Source: Xylophilus rhododendri
GTDB lineage: Bacteria; Pseudomonadota; Gammaproteobacteria; Burkholderiales; Burkholderiaceae_C
Direction: 5' to 3'
NCBI RefSeq assembly: GCF_009906855.1
Contig: NZ_CP047650.1
Location: 4,154,001-4,218,000 of the forward strand
Length of the DNA: 64,000 nt
Shown here: one piece after another, positions 47,669-58,082 of the stretch
Numbering within the stretch: the first letter of the stretch is position 1
Layout of the letters: each line of letters opens with the position of its first letter
Made by a program: the position numbers and the translations under genes
Notes under the pieces: generated by a model
What the model saw: only the letters and a program-made list of their open reading frames with translations
What the model was told of the DNA's origin: nothing
The model's database searches: none

Positions 47669-49768
47669 ATGAGCCCTTCCACCACACGTGAACTGGCCCT
47701 GGCAACGCAGCTGTTCCAGGCAGGCCGGCATGTGGCCGCGGCCGCCGCGCTGCGGCAGATCCTGGCGCGGGATGCCAGGGTGTCCAAGGCCTATGAGCTG
47801 CTGGCCTATCTGGCGGGCAACCAGGGGCGGCTGGCCGAATGCGAGTCCCTGCTGCGGCAGGCGCAGGCCCTGCCGGGCTGCTCGGCCGAGGCCTGCTTCT
47901 ATCTGGGCCGGGTGCTGCTGCAGCAGGGCCGGGCCGCCGAGGCGCTGGCGCCCCTGGCGCGCAGCATGGAACTGGGTGGCGAGTTCTTCGAGGCCTGGCA
48001 CGAGCTGGGTGTCTCGCACAGCGCTTTGGGTGAGGAGCAGAAAGCCCTCGACTGCTTTCTGCGCGCCGAGCGCCTGCAGCCGCGATCGCACGAACTCCAG
48101 ACCAATCTGGCCAGCTGCCTGGCCGCGCTGCGCCGCCATGAGGAGGCGCTGCGCCACGGCCAGGCGGCCATCGCCATCGAGCCGCGCTGGGCGCCGGCCT
48201 GGACCGGCCTGGGCCAGACCCTCTCGGAACTGCACCGCCTGCCCGAGGCGCTGCAGAGCTTCGACCGGGCCCTCGCGTTTGCGCCGGGCGATGCCATTGC
48301 CTGCAAGGGCAAGGCGATCGCCCTGACCCGCGCCGGCCGCCATGCCGAGGCCCTGGCTGCCTATCGCGCGCTGGCCCGGGTCGCACCTGGCACCGACTAT
48401 CTGCCGGGCCAGCTGCTGCTGGGTTCGATGCGCCTGTGCGACTGGTCGGACTGGAGACAGCGGCTCGACGCCGTGCTGCAGGCCGTTGATGCGGGACAGC
48501 GCGCCGCCGCGCCCTTCGCGCTGCTGGCCACGCCGGCCAGTCCGGCGCAGCTGCTGCGTGCCGCGACCGTCTTCTCGCTCGACCTTTGCCCGCCGGTGCC
48601 GGCCTCGGCCTGGACGGCGACCATGCCGCCGGCGATCCTGGGGCCACGCCTGCGCATCGCCTATTTTTCCGCGGACTTCGGCGACCACCCGACGTCGCAG
48701 CTGATCGCCGGTCTGCTGGAACAGCACGACCGCCAGCGCTTCGAGGTCTTCGCGTTCTCGCTCGCCAGGCGGCCCGAGACGGCGATGCGCCAACGTATCC
48801 GGGCCGCGGTGGATCACTTCGTGGAAGTCGCCGACCGCTCCGACGCCGAGGCCGCCGCCCTGGCGCGCGAACACGGCATCGCCATCGCCATCGACCTGAT
48901 GGGTTTCACCGAAGGCTGCCGGCCGCGCATCTTCGCGCAGCGCGCCGCGCCGCTGCAACTGTCCTACATGGGCTTCGCCTGCACCATGGGCAGCGGCTTC
49001 ATGGACTATCTGGTGGCGGACGCCACCCTGGTCACCGAGCAGGACCGGGTTCACTACAGCGAGAAGATCCTCACCCTGCCCGACAGCTACCAGGCCAATG
49101 ACGACCGCAAGCCCATCGCCGCAGCGTCATCCAGCCGCGCCGACTGGGGCCTGCCCGAGCAGGGTTTCGTGTTCGCCTGCTTCAACGGCCTGGTGAAGAT
49201 CACGCCCGACCTGCTCGACAGCTGGGTGCGGGTGCTGCGCCAGGTGCCGGGCAGCGTGCTCTGGCTGCTGGCCGGCCCGCAGCCGGCATGCCGGGCCCTG
49301 GAGGCCGAGGCCGTGTCGCGCGGGCTGGAGGCCGGGCGCATCGTCTGGGCCGAGGCCCTGCCGCTGGACCGCCACCTGGCCCGCCATGCCCACGCGGACC
49401 TGTTCCTCGACACCTTCCATTTCAATGCCCACACCACCTGCAGCGATGCGCTCTGGGCAGGGCTTGCCGTGCTGACGGTGCCGGGGGCCAGCTTCGCCTC
49501 GCGTGTGGCGGCCAGCCTGCTGAAGGCCGCCGGCCTGCCGGAGATGGTGGTGGATTCGGTGAAGGCCTATGAACAGAAGGCCGTGGCGCTGGCCCGGGCT
49601 CCGGAGGAAATCAGGGCCTTGCGCGAAAGGCTGGAAGCAGGACGCCGGACGATGCCGCTGTTCGATACGCGGCGTTTCGCCCGGCGCCTGGAGTCCGCCT
49701 TCGAGGCCGTCTGGGCGCGTCAGCTGCAGGGGCTGGCGCCGGACCACATCGACCTGGCGGATACGTGA
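47669..49768 (+). CDS. TPR-repeat O-linked GlcNAc transferase-like (SPINDLY/GT41) protein
   Basis: A 699-residue protein. Residues about 10-250 form tandem tetratricopeptide repeats (for example EALRHGQAAIAIEPRWAPAW and EALQSFDRALAFAPGDA). Residues about 330-690 match the GT41 catalytic region: RIAYFSADFGDHPTSQLI, LDTFHFNAHTTCSDALWAGL and PGASFASRVAASLL, with the conserved His (GDH) present. The family adds GlcNAc or another sugar from a nucleotide donor to Ser/Thr. No Sec signal, so the target is cytoplasmic. It stands alone, divergent from mrpA, with no adhesin or flagellin substrate beside it. Confidence 0.88.
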   Translation: MSPSTTRELALATQLFQAGRHVAAAAALRQILARDARVSKAYELLAYLAGNQGRLAECESLLRQAQALPGCSAEACFYLGRVLLQQGRAAEALAPLARSMELGGEFFEAWHELGVSHSALGEEQKALDCFLRAERLQPRSHELQTNLASCLAALRRHEEALRHGQAAIAIEPRWAPAWTGLGQTLSELHRLPEALQSFDRALAFAPGDAIACKGKAIALTRAGRHAEALAAYRALARVAPGTDYLPGQLLLGSMRLCDWSDWRQRLDAVLQAVDAGQRAAAPFALLATPASPAQLLRAATVFSLDLCPPVPASAWTATMPPAILGPRLRIAYFSADFGDHPTSQLIAGLLEQHDRQRFEVFAFSLARRPETAMRQRIRAAVDHFVEVADRSDAEAAALAREHGIAIAIDLMGFTEGCRPRIFAQRAAPLQLSYMGFACTMGSGFMDYLVADATLVTEQDRVHYSEKILTLPDSYQANDDRKPIAAASSSRADWGLPEQGFVFACFNGLVKITPDLLDSWVRVLRQVPGSVLWLLAGPQPACRALEAEAVSRGLEAGRIVWAEALPLDRHLARHAHADLFLDTFHFNAHTTCSDALWAGLAVLTVPGASFASRVAASLLKAAGLPEMVVDSVKAYEQKAVALARAPEEIRALRERLEAGRRTMPLFDTRRFARRLESAFEAVWARQLQGLAPDHIDLADT

Positions 49769-50149
49769 TTACTTGCCGGTGACCTTGTCCTTGGCTTCGC
49801 GGCCGAGTTCCTTGGTCTTCTCGACGGCGGCCTTGGCGCCGTCCTTGACCTTCTCGCCGACCGGCTTGGTGGCGGTGGTGCCGGGGGTGTAGCTGGCGCC
49901 GTCGATCGTCAGGCCTGCCGCCGACAGCTTGGCGGCGCGGCTGTCGCCGACGCCCTTGACGCGGGCGATGAAGTCATCCCAGTTCTTGAAGGCGCCGCTG
50001 GCGCGCGCGTCGAGGATGAGCTTGGACGTGGCCGGGCCTATGCCGCTGATGCCGTCGAGTTCGGCCGCGGTCGCCTTGTTGGCGTCGGCTGCGGCGAAGG
50101 CCAGGCTGCTGGCCAGCATCAGGAATACGGCGATGATCTTCTTGAACAT
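49769..50149 (-). CDS. ComEA-like helix-hairpin-helix protein, exported
   Basis: A 126-residue protein. A Sec signal (FKKIIAVFLMLASSLAFAAA) is followed by one helix-hairpin-helix DNA-binding unit with ATAAELDGISGIGPATSKLI and FIARVKGVGDSRAAKL, as in the competence protein ComEA. The last 40 residues form a Lys/Glu-rich tail with a repeated EK pattern. AGGAGAAAG sits before the ATG at 50149. A role in binding incoming DNA in the periplasm is plausible, but related short proteins of unknown function are common. Confidence 0.88.
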   Translation of the reverse strand: MFKKIIAVFLMLASSLAFAAADANKATAAELDGISGIGPATSKLILDARASGAFKNWDDFIARVKGVGDSRAAKLSAAGLTIDGASYTPGTTATKPVGEKVKDGAKAAVEKTKELGREAKDKVTGK

Positions 50150-50272
50150 TTCTTTCTCCTCGGGTGACTCCGGCACAAGCCTGCCGGCATGGCAGGAGGA
50201 TCAACGTGCGGCGCGGACCGCGCGTTGACGGTGCGCGTCAGATAAAGCGAGAAAAAGAAGTGTCGGCTGACT

Positions 50273-51430
50273 TCACAGCTCTTCGACGCGGCGCGGCGGA
50301 TAGCTGTCCCAGGTCTGGCAGCCCGGGCATTGCCAGAAATGCTGCTGCGCCTCGAAGCCGCAGGCGGCGCAGCGGTAGCGCAGCAAGGGCTTGGCGGCAT
50401 GGTCCAGCGCCTTCTGCACGGGGGGATGCAGGCCTTCGTGCTGCAGGGTCTCGCCGGCCAGCCACTTGGCGGCGGCGACCAGGGACGGCTCGCGTTCCAG
50501 GTGGCGCAGGTACCAGCCGCGGGCGTCGTCGGTGCCCTGTTCCAGCGCCACGATGGCGTCGAGGATGTCGAGGGAGGGCGAGGCTTCGTAGCGGGCGGTG
50601 AGCAGTTCGCGCGCCTGCTGTGCGTGGCCGCTGGCGATGGCGGTTTCGGCCAGGGCGCGGGCCACCAGGGGCAGGGCGGGCGGCGCCACTTCGTTGAGCT
50701 GCAGGATGGCCTCGTAGGCCTGCTCGTCGCGCCCACGGCGGCGCTCCAGCAGGGCCAGTTCGATGCGGGGGCGCGGCGCGCCGGGGGCGGTGGCGGCGGC
50801 CTGCTGCAGCAGGGCCAGCGCGCCGTCGATGTCGCCGGTGCCGCTGCTGGCGACGGCCTGCTCGCACAGGTAGTGCGCACGGCGGATGGTGAAGTCGCCC
50901 TGGCCGGCGGCGGTGAGGCGCTCGGTGATCGCGGCGGCCTGCTGCCAGTCGCGCGAACGTTCGTAGATGGCCAGCAGGGCCAGCCGGGCCTGCTCTTCGT
51001 AGGCCGTGCCTTCCAGGCGCCGCAGGGCTTCCTCGGCGCGGTCCAATAGGCCGGCCTTGAGGTAGTCGAGCGCCAGGGCGTGCTGGGCGCGGTCGCGGTC
51101 GCCGCGGCTGAGGTCGCCGCGGTTCTGCAGGTGCTGGTGCACCCGCACGGCGCGTTCGTATTCGCCGCGCCGGCGGAACAGGTTGCCGAGCGCGAAGTGC
51201 AGTTCGGAGGTGTCCGGGTCGTTCTGCACCGCTTCGATGAAGGCATCGATGGCCTGGTCCTGCTGTTCGTTGAGCAGGAAGTTCAGGCCGCGGAAATAGG
51301 CCTTGGGCGCCTGGCGGTTTTCCAGCCGCATCTGGCGCAGGTCGAAGCGCGAGGCGAACCAGCCCAGCACGAAGGCGACCGGCAGGCCCAGCAGGATCCA
51401 GCCCAGGCCGATGACGACGTCAGAGTCCAT
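50273..51430 (-). CDS. lapB: Lipopolysaccharide assembly protein B (TPR, rubredoxin-like)
   Basis: A 385-residue inner-membrane protein that helps control LPS synthesis (through LpxC turnover in enterobacteria). One N-terminal membrane anchor (VIGLGWILLGLPVAFVLGWF) is followed by TPR repeats (about 65-330) and a C-terminal rubredoxin-type metal site with two CxxC pairs (CAACGF and CPGC). Its ATG at 51430 lies inside the end of lapA (11 bp overlap), so the pair is translationally coupled. Length and order are the usual ones. Confidence 0.93.
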   Translation of the reverse strand: MDSDVVIGLGWILLGLPVAFVLGWFASRFDLRQMRLENRQAPKAYFRGLNFLLNEQQDQAIDAFIEAVQNDPDTSELHFALGNLFRRRGEYERAVRVHQHLQNRGDLSRGDRDRAQHALALDYLKAGLLDRAEEALRRLEGTAYEEQARLALLAIYERSRDWQQAAAITERLTAAGQGDFTIRRAHYLCEQAVASSGTGDIDGALALLQQAAATAPGAPRPRIELALLERRRGRDEQAYEAILQLNEVAPPALPLVARALAETAIASGHAQQARELLTARYEASPSLDILDAIVALEQGTDDARGWYLRHLEREPSLVAAAKWLAGETLQHEGLHPPVQKALDHAAKPLLRYRCAACGFEAQQHFWQCPGCQTWDSYPPRRVEEL

Positions 51431-51734
51431 GGCGTACCTGTTCGATCGGTACCGTCGTGGCGTTCGGGGTGCTGGCGGCTGCGGCCGGCGCGGCCTTTTC
51501 AGGCTGCATCTGGGCGCGGCGCGCCGCGTTGCGGTGCTTCCACCAGCGCGGCACCATGCCGAGCACGCCGCAGGCGATGCCCAGCGCGAAGGCGGTCAGC
51601 ACCACCAGCACCAGCGGCGCCTGCCAGCGGGTGCCGAAGAAGAAGTTCACCGTCGCGTCCTGCTGGTTGTTCAGCGCGAAAGCGAAGAGGGTAAAAAAAA
51701 TGGCCGCCTTCAGCAGCCATACGAGGTATTTCAT
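51420..51734 (-). CDS. lapA: LapA-domain inner-membrane protein
   Basis: A 104-residue protein with two membrane segments and the LapA motif (FALNNQQDATVNFFFGTRWQAP), then a short cytoplasmic tail rich in Ala, Pro and Arg. It partners LapB in LPS assembly. It follows ihfB by 31 bp and overlaps lapB by 11 bp. A run of eight A bases at 51692-51699 on the plus strand lies inside the coding region. Confidence 0.9.
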   Translation of the reverse strand: MKYLVWLLKAAIFFTLFAFALNNQQDATVNFFFGTRWQAPLVLVVLTAFALGIACGVLGMVPRWWKHRNAARRAQMQPEKAAPAAAASTPNATTVPIEQVRHGL

Positions 51735-51765
51735 GCGTCCGTGCCCGACATAGCGACAGGCGATT

Positions 51766-52083
51766 CTAGGCGTCCGTGGCGGGGCCGGCCTTCAGGGCGG
51801 TAGTGCGTGCATCCACCGCTTCGCGCAGCGCCTTGCCGGGCTTGAAATGCGGCACCCGCTTCTCGGGAATCGCCACGCTTTCGCCGCTGCGCGGGTTGCG
51901 CCCCATGCGCGGCGGACGGTGGTTGACGGTGAAGCTGCCGAAGCCGCGGATCTCGATGCGGTGGCCGCGCACCAGGGCGTCCGCCACGGCATCCAGCACG
52001 GTCTTGACGGCGGTTTCGGCGTCCCGGTGGGTGAGCTGGGCGAAGCGGGCGGCGAGTTCCTCGACGAGGTCGGAGCGGGTCAT
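51766..52083 (-). CDS. ihfB: Integration host factor beta subunit
   Basis: A 105-residue DNA-bending protein of the HU/IHF family. [11 protein letters not shown] opens the dimer core, [22 protein letters not shown] forms the DNA-binding arm, and [13 protein letters not shown] ends the fold. It pairs with IHF-alpha. The ATG at 52083 matches homologues; the upstream extension to 52140 does not. No clear ribosome site precedes it, and a strong terminator hairpin of rpsA ends only 24 bp upstream. Confidence 0.94.
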   Translation of the reverse strand: MTRSDLVEELAARFAQLTHRDAETAVKTVLDAVADALVRGHRIEIRGFGSFTVNHRPPRMGRNPRSGESVAIPEKRVPHFKPGKALREAVDARTTALKAGPATDA

Positions 52084-52107
52084 GCGGGTTCTGGGAAAAC
52101 GACGGGC

Positions 52108-52146
52108 AAAAAAAAGCGGCGAGCGGCAATCATGCCGCACGCCGCT
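52108..52146 (-). terminator. Intrinsic terminator between rpsA and ihfB
   Basis: Read on the minus strand, a 14 bp stem with one mismatch (AGCGGCGTGCGGCA pairing with TGCCGCTCGCCGCT, loop TGAT) is followed by an unbroken run of eight T. It lies 52 bp after the rpsA stop and 24 bp before the ihfB ATG. Confidence 0.85.
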
Positions 52147-52150
52147 CCTT

Positions 52151-52175
52151 GCGACAACGGCCAGGCCGTTGTCGC
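52151..52175. other. Perfect 12-1-12 palindrome downstream of rpsA
   Basis: GCGACAACGGCC, one A, then GGCCGTTGTCGC. A further imperfect hairpin using the same CGACAACGG words overlaps the rpsA stop codon at about 52187-52214. Likely RNA-level structure protecting or ending the rpsA message. Confidence 0.7.
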
Positions 52176-52197
52176 TTTCTAGGTTCTCGACAACGGT

Positions 52198-53886
52198 TTA
52201 GCCGTTGTTCGAGTTGTCCAGCTTGGCGCGCAGCAGGGCGCCCAGGCTGGTGGTGCCGGCGCTTTCGCGTGCCGACTGCTGGCTCAGGTTGGCCATCGCG
52301 CCTTGTTCGTCAGCCATGTCCTTGGCCTTGATCGACAGCTGGATGTTGCGGGTCTTGCGATCCACGTTGACCACCACGGCGGTGACTTCGTCACCTTCCT
52401 TGAGCACGTTGCGTGCGTCTTCGACACGGTCGCGGCCGATTTCCGAAGCGCGCAGGTAGCCGATGATGCCGTCGGCCAGTTCGATCTCGGCGCCACGGGC
52501 GTCGACGGTCTTGACCTTGCCGGTGACGATCTGGCCCTTGTCGTTGACGGTGGTGAAGGTGGTGAACTCATCGCTGTCGAGCTGCTTGATGCCCAGCGAG
52601 ATGCGTTCGCGGTCCACGTCCACGGCCAGCACGATGGCTTCGACTTCCTGGCCCTTCTTGTAGTTGCGAACCGCGGCTTCGCCGGTTTCGTTCCACGAGA
52701 GGTCGGACAGGTGCACCAGGCCGTCGATGCCGGCAGCCAGGCCGACGAACACGCCGAAGTCGGTGATCGACTTGATCGGGCCCTTGACGCGGTCGCCGCG
52801 CTTGGTGTTTTGCGCGAATTCCTGCCAGGGGTTGGCACGGGTCTGCTTCATGCCCAGCGAGATGCGGCGCTTGTCTTCGTCGATTTCCAGGACCATGACT
52901 TCGACTTCGTCGCCCAGCGAAACCAGCTTGGCGGGAGCGATGTTCTTGTTGGTCCAGTCCATTTCGGAGACGTGCACCAGGCCTTCGATGCCCGGTTCCA
53001 GTTCCACGAACGCGCCGTAGTCGGCGATGTTGGTGACCTTGCCGAACAGGCGGGTGGCCTGCGGATAGCGGCGCGAGACGCCCATCCACGGGTCGTCGCC
53101 CATTTGCTTGAGACCCAGCGAGACACGGTTCTTCTCGGTGTCGAACTTGAGGATCTTGGCGGTGATTTCCTGGCCGGGCTGGACCACTTCGCTCGGGTGG
53201 CGGACACGGCGCCATGCCATGTCGGTGATGTGCAGCAGGCCGTCGATGCCGCCGAGGTCGATGAAGGCACCGTATTCGGTGATGTTCTTGACCACGCCGT
53301 TGACGATGGCGCCTTCCTTCAGCGTCTCCATCAGCTTCTGGCGCTCTTCGCCCATCGAGGCTTCCACCACAGCGCGGCGCGACAGCACCACGTTGTTGCG
53401 CTTGCGGTCGAGCTTGATGACCTTGAATTCCAGGGTCTTGTTTTCGTACGGGGTCAGGTCCTTGACCGGACGGGTGTCGATCAGCGAGCCCGGCAGGAAT
53501 GCGCGGATGCCGTTGACCAGGACGGTCAGGCCGCCCTTGACCTTGCCGGTGGTGGTACCGGTGACGAATTCGCCGGATTCCAGCGCCTTTTCCAGGGCCA
53601 GCCAGGAAGCCAGGCGCTTGGCCTTGTCGCGCGACAGGATGGTGTCGCCGTAGCCGTTTTCGATGGCGTCGATGGCCACCGAGACGAAGTCGCCGACTTG
53701 CACTTCGACTTCGCCCTTGTCGTTCTTGAATTCGTCCAGGGGAACGTAGGACTCGGACTTGAGGCCGGCGTTCACGACGACGAAGTTGTGCTCGATGCGC
53801 ACCACTTCAGCAGTGATGACTTCGCCCGCGCGCATTTCGGAGCGCTGCAGGGATTCCTCGAACAAGGCGGCAAAAGATTCGGACAT
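52198..53886 (-). CDS. rpsA: 30S ribosomal protein S1
   Basis: A 562-residue RNA-binding ribosomal protein with six S1 domains. It starts [24 protein letters not shown], has the typical [24 protein letters not shown] third repeat, and ends in the usual polar tail. S1 recruits mRNA to the 30S subunit. The ATG at 53886 is the family start; the frame continues upstream without homology. It follows aroA-cmk by 181 bp, a gap in which I see no gene, and this space may hold its own promoter. Confidence 0.97.
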   Translation of the reverse strand: MSESFAALFEESLQRSEMRAGEVITAEVVRIEHNFVVVNAGLKSESYVPLDEFKNDKGEVEVQVGDFVSVAIDAIENGYGDTILSRDKAKRLASWLALEKALESGEFVTGTTTGKVKGGLTVLVNGIRAFLPGSLIDTRPVKDLTPYENKTLEFKVIKLDRKRNNVVLSRRAVVEASMGEERQKLMETLKEGAIVNGVVKNITEYGAFIDLGGIDGLLHITDMAWRRVRHPSEVVQPGQEITAKILKFDTEKNRVSLGLKQMGDDPWMGVSRRYPQATRLFGKVTNIADYGAFVELEPGIEGLVHVSEMDWTNKNIAPAKLVSLGDEVEVMVLEIDEDKRRISLGMKQTRANPWQEFAQNTKRGDRVKGPIKSITDFGVFVGLAAGIDGLVHLSDLSWNETGEAAVRNYKKGQEVEAIVLAVDVDRERISLGIKQLDSDEFTTFTTVNDKGQIVTGKVKTVDARGAEIELADGIIGYLRASEIGRDRVEDARNVLKEGDEVTAVVVNVDRKTRNIQLSIKAKDMADEQGAMANLSQQSARESAGTTSLGALLRAKLDNSNNG

Positions 53887-54067
53887 GTATTTTCCTGTTC
53901 CGCACGACAGGTTTTGCGCTGGCGGAAATCGCCTGCGACCCGGGAGCTGTGTGCGGTGATGGTTTGCGGTGGGAGCCGCGGTTGGTTGAACACACCCCAT
54001 CGGTCGGTGCGCCAGTGGGCGCGGAGGGAACCGACGGGATCGATCAGGACTTGCGATGCCTGCGAAT

Positions 54068-56065
54068 TCAGGCGCCGAAAGGCCGTTTGCCCTGCCACCA
54101 GGAAACTACCTGCGCCACCGATTGCTCGATGGTCGCGGTGGAGTTGTCCAGTACCAGGGCGTCTTGCGCGGGCTTCAAGGGGGCGACCGGGCGGGATGAA
54201 TCCCTGAGGTCGCGCGCCTCCAGGTCCGCGCGAAGGTCGGCTATTTTAGCGGGAATCCCCTTGGCGAGCAATTGCTGGTGCCGGCGCTCGGCACGGGTCT
54301 GCGCGCTGGCGGTGAGGTAGACCTTCAGATCGGCGCCGGGAAAGATCACCGTGCCCATGTCGCGGCCGTCGGCCACCAGGCCCGGCAGGCGGCGAAAACC
54401 GTGCTGCAGCGCGACCAGCGCATCGCGCACCGCGGGCAGGGCGGAGACACGCGAGGCGTTCATGCCGGCTTCCTCGGTACGGATCGCGTCGGTGACGTCG
54501 TCCTCGCCGATCAGCACCCGGCCGTCGAGGAAACGTACCGGCAGGGTGCGGGCCAGGGCGGCGATGGCGGCTTCCTGCTCGGGGGCGATCGCCAGCCCGG
54601 CGCGGGTGGCGGCGAGCGCCGTCACGCGGTACATCGCGCCGGAATCCAGGAAGTGGTAGCCCAGGCGCGCGGCCACGGCGGCGGCCACGGTGCCCTTGCC
54701 GGAGGCGGTGGGGCCGTCGATGCACAGCACGGGGATGTTCGCCGTGGCGGTGCGGGCGACGGAGAACAGGGTCTCGAAGTAGTCCGGGAAGGTCTTGGCG
54801 ACGCACTTCGGGTCTTCGATGCGCACCGGCAGGCGGTCCGGATTGAAGGCGGCGAGCGAGAAGCACATGGCGACCCGGTGGTCGTCGTAGGTGTGGATGG
54901 TGGCGGCCTTCCAGGCGCCGGCGGGCAGGGGGTGGATGCGCAGCCAGTCCGGCCCTTCCTCGACGGTGGCGCCGAGCTTGCGGGCCTCGGTGGCCATGGC
55001 GGCGATGCGGTCGGTCTCCTTCACCCGCCAGCTGGCGATGTTGCGCAGGGTGCTGGGGCCGTCGGCGAACAGGGCCATGACGGCCAGCGTCATGGCGGCG
55101 TCGGGGATGTGGTTGCAGTCGATGTCGATGGCCTTGAGCGGCCAGGCGCCGCGGCGGATCGCCAGGCGGTTGGCGCCGCCTTCGACCACGGCGCCCATCT
55201 GGCGGGCGGCGTCGATGAAGCGGATGTCGCCCTGGATCGATTCCTCGCCCAGGCCCCGGATGCGCAGCGGCTGTTCCACCGCGGCCATGGCGCCGAGCGC
55301 GATGAAGTAGCTGGCGGAAGACGCATCGGCCTCCACGTGCAGCTTGCCGGGCGAGCGGTAGCGGCTGCCGGCCGGGATGGTGAAGCGCTGCCAGCCCTCC
55401 CGCTCGACGGCGATGCCGAAGCGCTGCAGCAGGTTGAGCGTGATCTCGACGTAAGGCCGCGAGATGAGTTCACCCTGCACCTCGATGACCACCGGCCGCT
55501 CGGTGGCGACCAGGGGCAGGGCCATCAGCAGGGCAGTGAGGAACTGGCTGGAGACATCGCCGCGCACGGGGATGGGCGCATCGAGATGCAGCGCCGGCCG
55601 GCCGATGGCCAGCGGCGGATAGCCTTCGTTGCCCAGGTAGCCGATGGTGCAGCCCAGGGCGCGCAGGGCATCGACCAGGTCGCCGATCGGCCGCTCGTGC
55701 ATGCGTGGCACGCCTTCGAGCACGAAGTCGCCGCCGAGCACGGCCAGGGCGGCGGTCAGTGGGCGCATGGCGGTGCCGGCATTGCCCAGAAAGAGGCGGG
55801 CCGAGACGGCGGGCGGCTGGCCGGCCAGGCCGTCGATCTCGACCTGGCCCGGCGCGATGCGCCGCACGCCGCAGCCCAGCTGCACCAGGGCGTCGAGCAT
55901 GACGCGGGTGTCGTCCGAATCCAGCAGGTCGTGCACGGCGGTGGTGCCCTCGCTCAGGGCGGCGAGCAGCAGCACGCGGTTGGAGATGCTCTTGGAGCCG
56001 GGCAGGGCAACCTCGCCGACGGCGCTTTCCAGCGGAGGGAGGTCGAGAAAGGGAGTGGCGTACAT
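54068..56065 (-). CDS. aroA-cmk: Bifunctional EPSP synthase / cytidylate kinase
   Basis: A 665-residue fusion. Residues 1-435 are 3-phosphoshikimate 1-carboxyvinyltransferase ([50 protein letters not shown]), making EPSP for chorismate. Residues about 442-665 are CMP/dCMP kinase with the P-loop-type [18 protein letters not shown] and [12 protein letters not shown]. The junction is short ([19 protein letters not shown]). In most bacteria these are separate neighbouring genes; the fusion is known in Comamonadaceae-type bacteria. The ATG at 56065 fits the AroA N-terminus. It follows tyrA by 20 bp and is probably in the same operon. Confidence 0.95.
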   Translation of the reverse strand: MYATPFLDLPPLESAVGEVALPGSKSISNRVLLLAALSEGTTAVHDLLDSDDTRVMLDALVQLGCGVRRIAPGQVEIDGLAGQPPAVSARLFLGNAGTAMRPLTAALAVLGGDFVLEGVPRMHERPIGDLVDALRALGCTIGYLGNEGYPPLAIGRPALHLDAPIPVRGDVSSQFLTALLMALPLVATERPVVIEVQGELISRPYVEITLNLLQRFGIAVEREGWQRFTIPAGSRYRSPGKLHVEADASSASYFIALGAMAAVEQPLRIRGLGEESIQGDIRFIDAARQMGAVVEGGANRLAIRRGAWPLKAIDIDCNHIPDAAMTLAVMALFADGPSTLRNIASWRVKETDRIAAMATEARKLGATVEEGPDWLRIHPLPAGAWKAATIHTYDDHRVAMCFSLAAFNPDRLPVRIEDPKCVAKTFPDYFETLFSVARTATANIPVLCIDGPTASGKGTVAAAVAARLGYHFLDSGAMYRVTALAATRAGLAIAPEQEAAIAALARTLPVRFLDGRVLIGEDDVTDAIRTEEAGMNASRVSALPAVRDALVALQHGFRRLPGLVADGRDMGTVIFPGADLKVYLTASAQTRAERRHQQLLAKGIPAKIADLRADLEARDLRDSSRPVAPLKPAQDALVLDNSTATIEQSVAQVVSWWQGKRPFGA

Positions 56066-56085
56066 CGGCGGCGAGAAACGGAAAT

Positions 56086-56964
56086 TCAGAGGGCTGCGCC
56101 GGCCGTGTGCATGCGCCAGGCGCTGCGGACACGGCTGGCGCGGGCGATGAGGGCTTCGAGCTGTTGCGCGTCGCCGCGCTCCATGGCGTCCTCCAGCGCG
56201 TTGAGCGCCAGGCGGAAGGCATCGGCCTGGCGGCGCAGCTCGGCTCGATTGGCCAGCAGGATGTCGCGCCACATCTCCGGGCTCGCGGCGGCGATGCGGC
56301 TGTAGTCGCGGAAGCCCGGTCCGGCCAGGCCCAGGAATTCGCTGCCCTGGGGCTGGCCATCCAGCGCATTGACCGCGGCGAAGGCCAGCATGTGGGGCAG
56401 GTGGCTGATGGCGGCCAAGGCGGCGTCGTGGGTGTCCGGCGACATCTGGCGCACCGAGCAGCCCAGGGCCTTCCAGACCGCCTCGGCCTGTTGCAGCCGG
56501 ATGGTGAGGGTGCGCTCGATCGGCGTCAGCACCACCTGGCGGTCACGGTAGAGGTCGGCGCGGGCCTTGGCCGGGCCGGAGCTTTCCGCGCCGGCGATCG
56601 GGTGGGCGGGCACGAAGGAGCCGATGCGTTCACGCAGGGCCTCGCGCGCGGCTTCGACCACGTCGGCCTTGGTCGAGCCCACGTCCATCACCAGCATCTC
56701 GGACGTGACCACGTGGCGGATCGCCTTGAGTGTGGGGCCGATGGCGGCCACCGGCACGGCCAGCAGCACGATGTCGGCGCCCGAGGCCGCCAGCAGCGCC
56801 GAGGGCGCCTCCACATCAATGATGCCCAGCTGCCGCGCCTGCTCGGTGGTGGAGGGCGACTTGCTATAGCCCACCACCCGTTTCACCAGCCCCGCCTGGC
56901 GCAGCGCCAGCGCGAAGGAACTGCCCATCAGGCCGCAGCCGATCAGGCCGAGCTGTTCGAACAT
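56086..56964 (-). CDS. tyrA: Prephenate dehydrogenase
   Basis: NAD-dependent enzyme of 292 residues turning prephenate into 4-hydroxyphenylpyruvate for tyrosine synthesis. The Rossmann motif [16 protein letters not shown] and [12 protein letters not shown] are intact, and no ACT or chorismate mutase domain is attached. The start at 56964 follows GAGG by 6 bp and agrees with the usual [10 protein letters not shown]-terminus. An ATG at 56985 that overlaps the pheA stop by 4 bp would add 7 residues and is the alternative. Confidence 0.93.
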   Translation of the reverse strand: MFEQLGLIGCGLMGSSFALALRQAGLVKRVVGYSKSPSTTEQARQLGIIDVEAPSALLAASGADIVLLAVPVAAIGPTLKAIRHVVTSEMLVMDVGSTKADVVEAAREALRERIGSFVPAHPIAGAESSGPAKARADLYRDRQVVLTPIERTLTIRLQQAEAVWKALGCSVRQMSPDTHDAALAAISHLPHMLAFAAVNALDGQPQGSEFLGLAGPGFRDYSRIAAASPEMWRDILLANRAELRRQADAFRLALNALEDAMERGDAQQLEALIARASRVRSAWRMHTAGAAL

Positions 56965-56981
56965 CGGTGCCTCGCCTGTGC

Positions 56982-58082
56982 TCATGCCCCGACCGCGTAG
57001 GCGCCCAGCACCTTGTAGAAAGCGCAGAGCGAGCGCAGCTCTTCCAGCGCGGCGGCCACATGCGGCTGGGAAGGATGGCCGTCGAGGTCGATGTAGAAGT
57101 AGTACTCCCACTGGCCGGTCTTGGCCGGGCGCGACTCGAAGCGGGTCATGGAGACACCGTGGGTCTTCAGCGGCATCAGCAGGTCGTGCACCGCGCCCGG
57201 CTGGTTGGGCACCGAGACGACCAGGCTGGTGCAGTCGCGGCCGGTGGCCGCCGGCATGGCCAGCGTCTGCGGCAGGGCGATGACGGCGAAGCGGGTGCGG
57301 TTGTAGGCGTCGTCCTGTATGGCGTGCGCCACGATGTGCAGGCCGAACTGGGTGGCCGCGCGCTCGCTGGCGATGCCGGCCCAGGCCGGGTTGGTGGCGG
57401 CCAGGCGCGCGCCTTCCGCATTGCTGGAAACCGGCCGGCGTTCGGCATGCGGCAGGTGCTTGGACAGCCAGCCCTGGCACTGCGCCAGAGCCTGCGGATG
57501 GGCCAGCACGGCCTCGATGCCTTCGAGCGAATTGCTGGTGCGCAGCAGGTTGTGGCGGATCAGCATGCTGACCTCGCCGACGATGTGGCAGGGCGTGTGC
57601 AGGAACAGGTCGAGCGAGCGGGTGACCACGCCTTCGACCGAGTTCTCCACGCCCACCACGCCGTACTGCGCGCTGCCGGCGGCGGTGGCGTGGAAGACCT
57701 CGTCGAAGTTGGCGCAGTACATCATGTCCGCGGCGCCGCCGAAGAACTCGATGGCCGCCTGTTCGGTGAAGGTGCCCTCGGGGCCCAGCACGGCGACACG
57801 CTGCGGCGATTCGAGCGCCAGGCAGGCCGACATGATCTCGCGCCAGACGGCGGCCACATGGTTGCTCTTGAGCGGGCCGGGGTTGGCGGTCTGGATCTTG
57901 CCGATCACCTGGGCCACGCGGTCGGGGCGGAAGAAGGGCGTGCCTTCGCGCTTCTTCAATTCGCCGACGGCCTCGGCCACCAGGGCGCGCTGGTTGACCA
58001 GTTGCAGCAGCTGGCTGTCGAGCGCATCGATGCGCTGGCGCAATTCGTCCAGCGTGAGGTTGGGGGGCAGGGGTGCGCTCAT
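56982..58082 (-). CDS. pheA: P-protein: chorismate mutase / prephenate dehydratase
   Basis: A 366-residue enzyme of phenylalanine synthesis. Residues about 5-95 are an AroQ chorismate mutase ([20 protein letters not shown]). Residues about 95-270 are prephenate dehydratase ([15 protein letters not shown] and [10 protein letters not shown]). The last 80 residues are an ACT domain for feedback by phenylalanine ([13 protein letters not shown] and [20 protein letters not shown]). The ATG overlaps the serC stop by 4 bp, indicating coupling within the serC-pheA-tyrA-aroA/cmk cluster. Confidence 0.96.
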   Translation of the reverse strand: MSAPLPPNLTLDELRQRIDALDSQLLQLVNQRALVAEAVGELKKREGTPFFRPDRVAQVIGKIQTANPGPLKSNHVAAVWREIMSACLALESPQRVAVLGPEGTFTEQAAIEFFGGAADMMYCANFDEVFHATAAGSAQYGVVGVENSVEGVVTRSLDLFLHTPCHIVGEVSMLIRHNLLRTSNSLEGIEAVLAHPQALAQCQGWLSKHLPHAERRPVSSNAEGARLAATNPAWAGIASERAATQFGLHIVAHAIQDDAYNRTRFAVIALPQTLAMPAATGRDCTSLVVSVPNQPGAVHDLLMPLKTHGVSMTRFESRPAKTGQWEYYFYIDLDGHPSQPHVAAALEELRSLCAFYKVLGAYAVGA

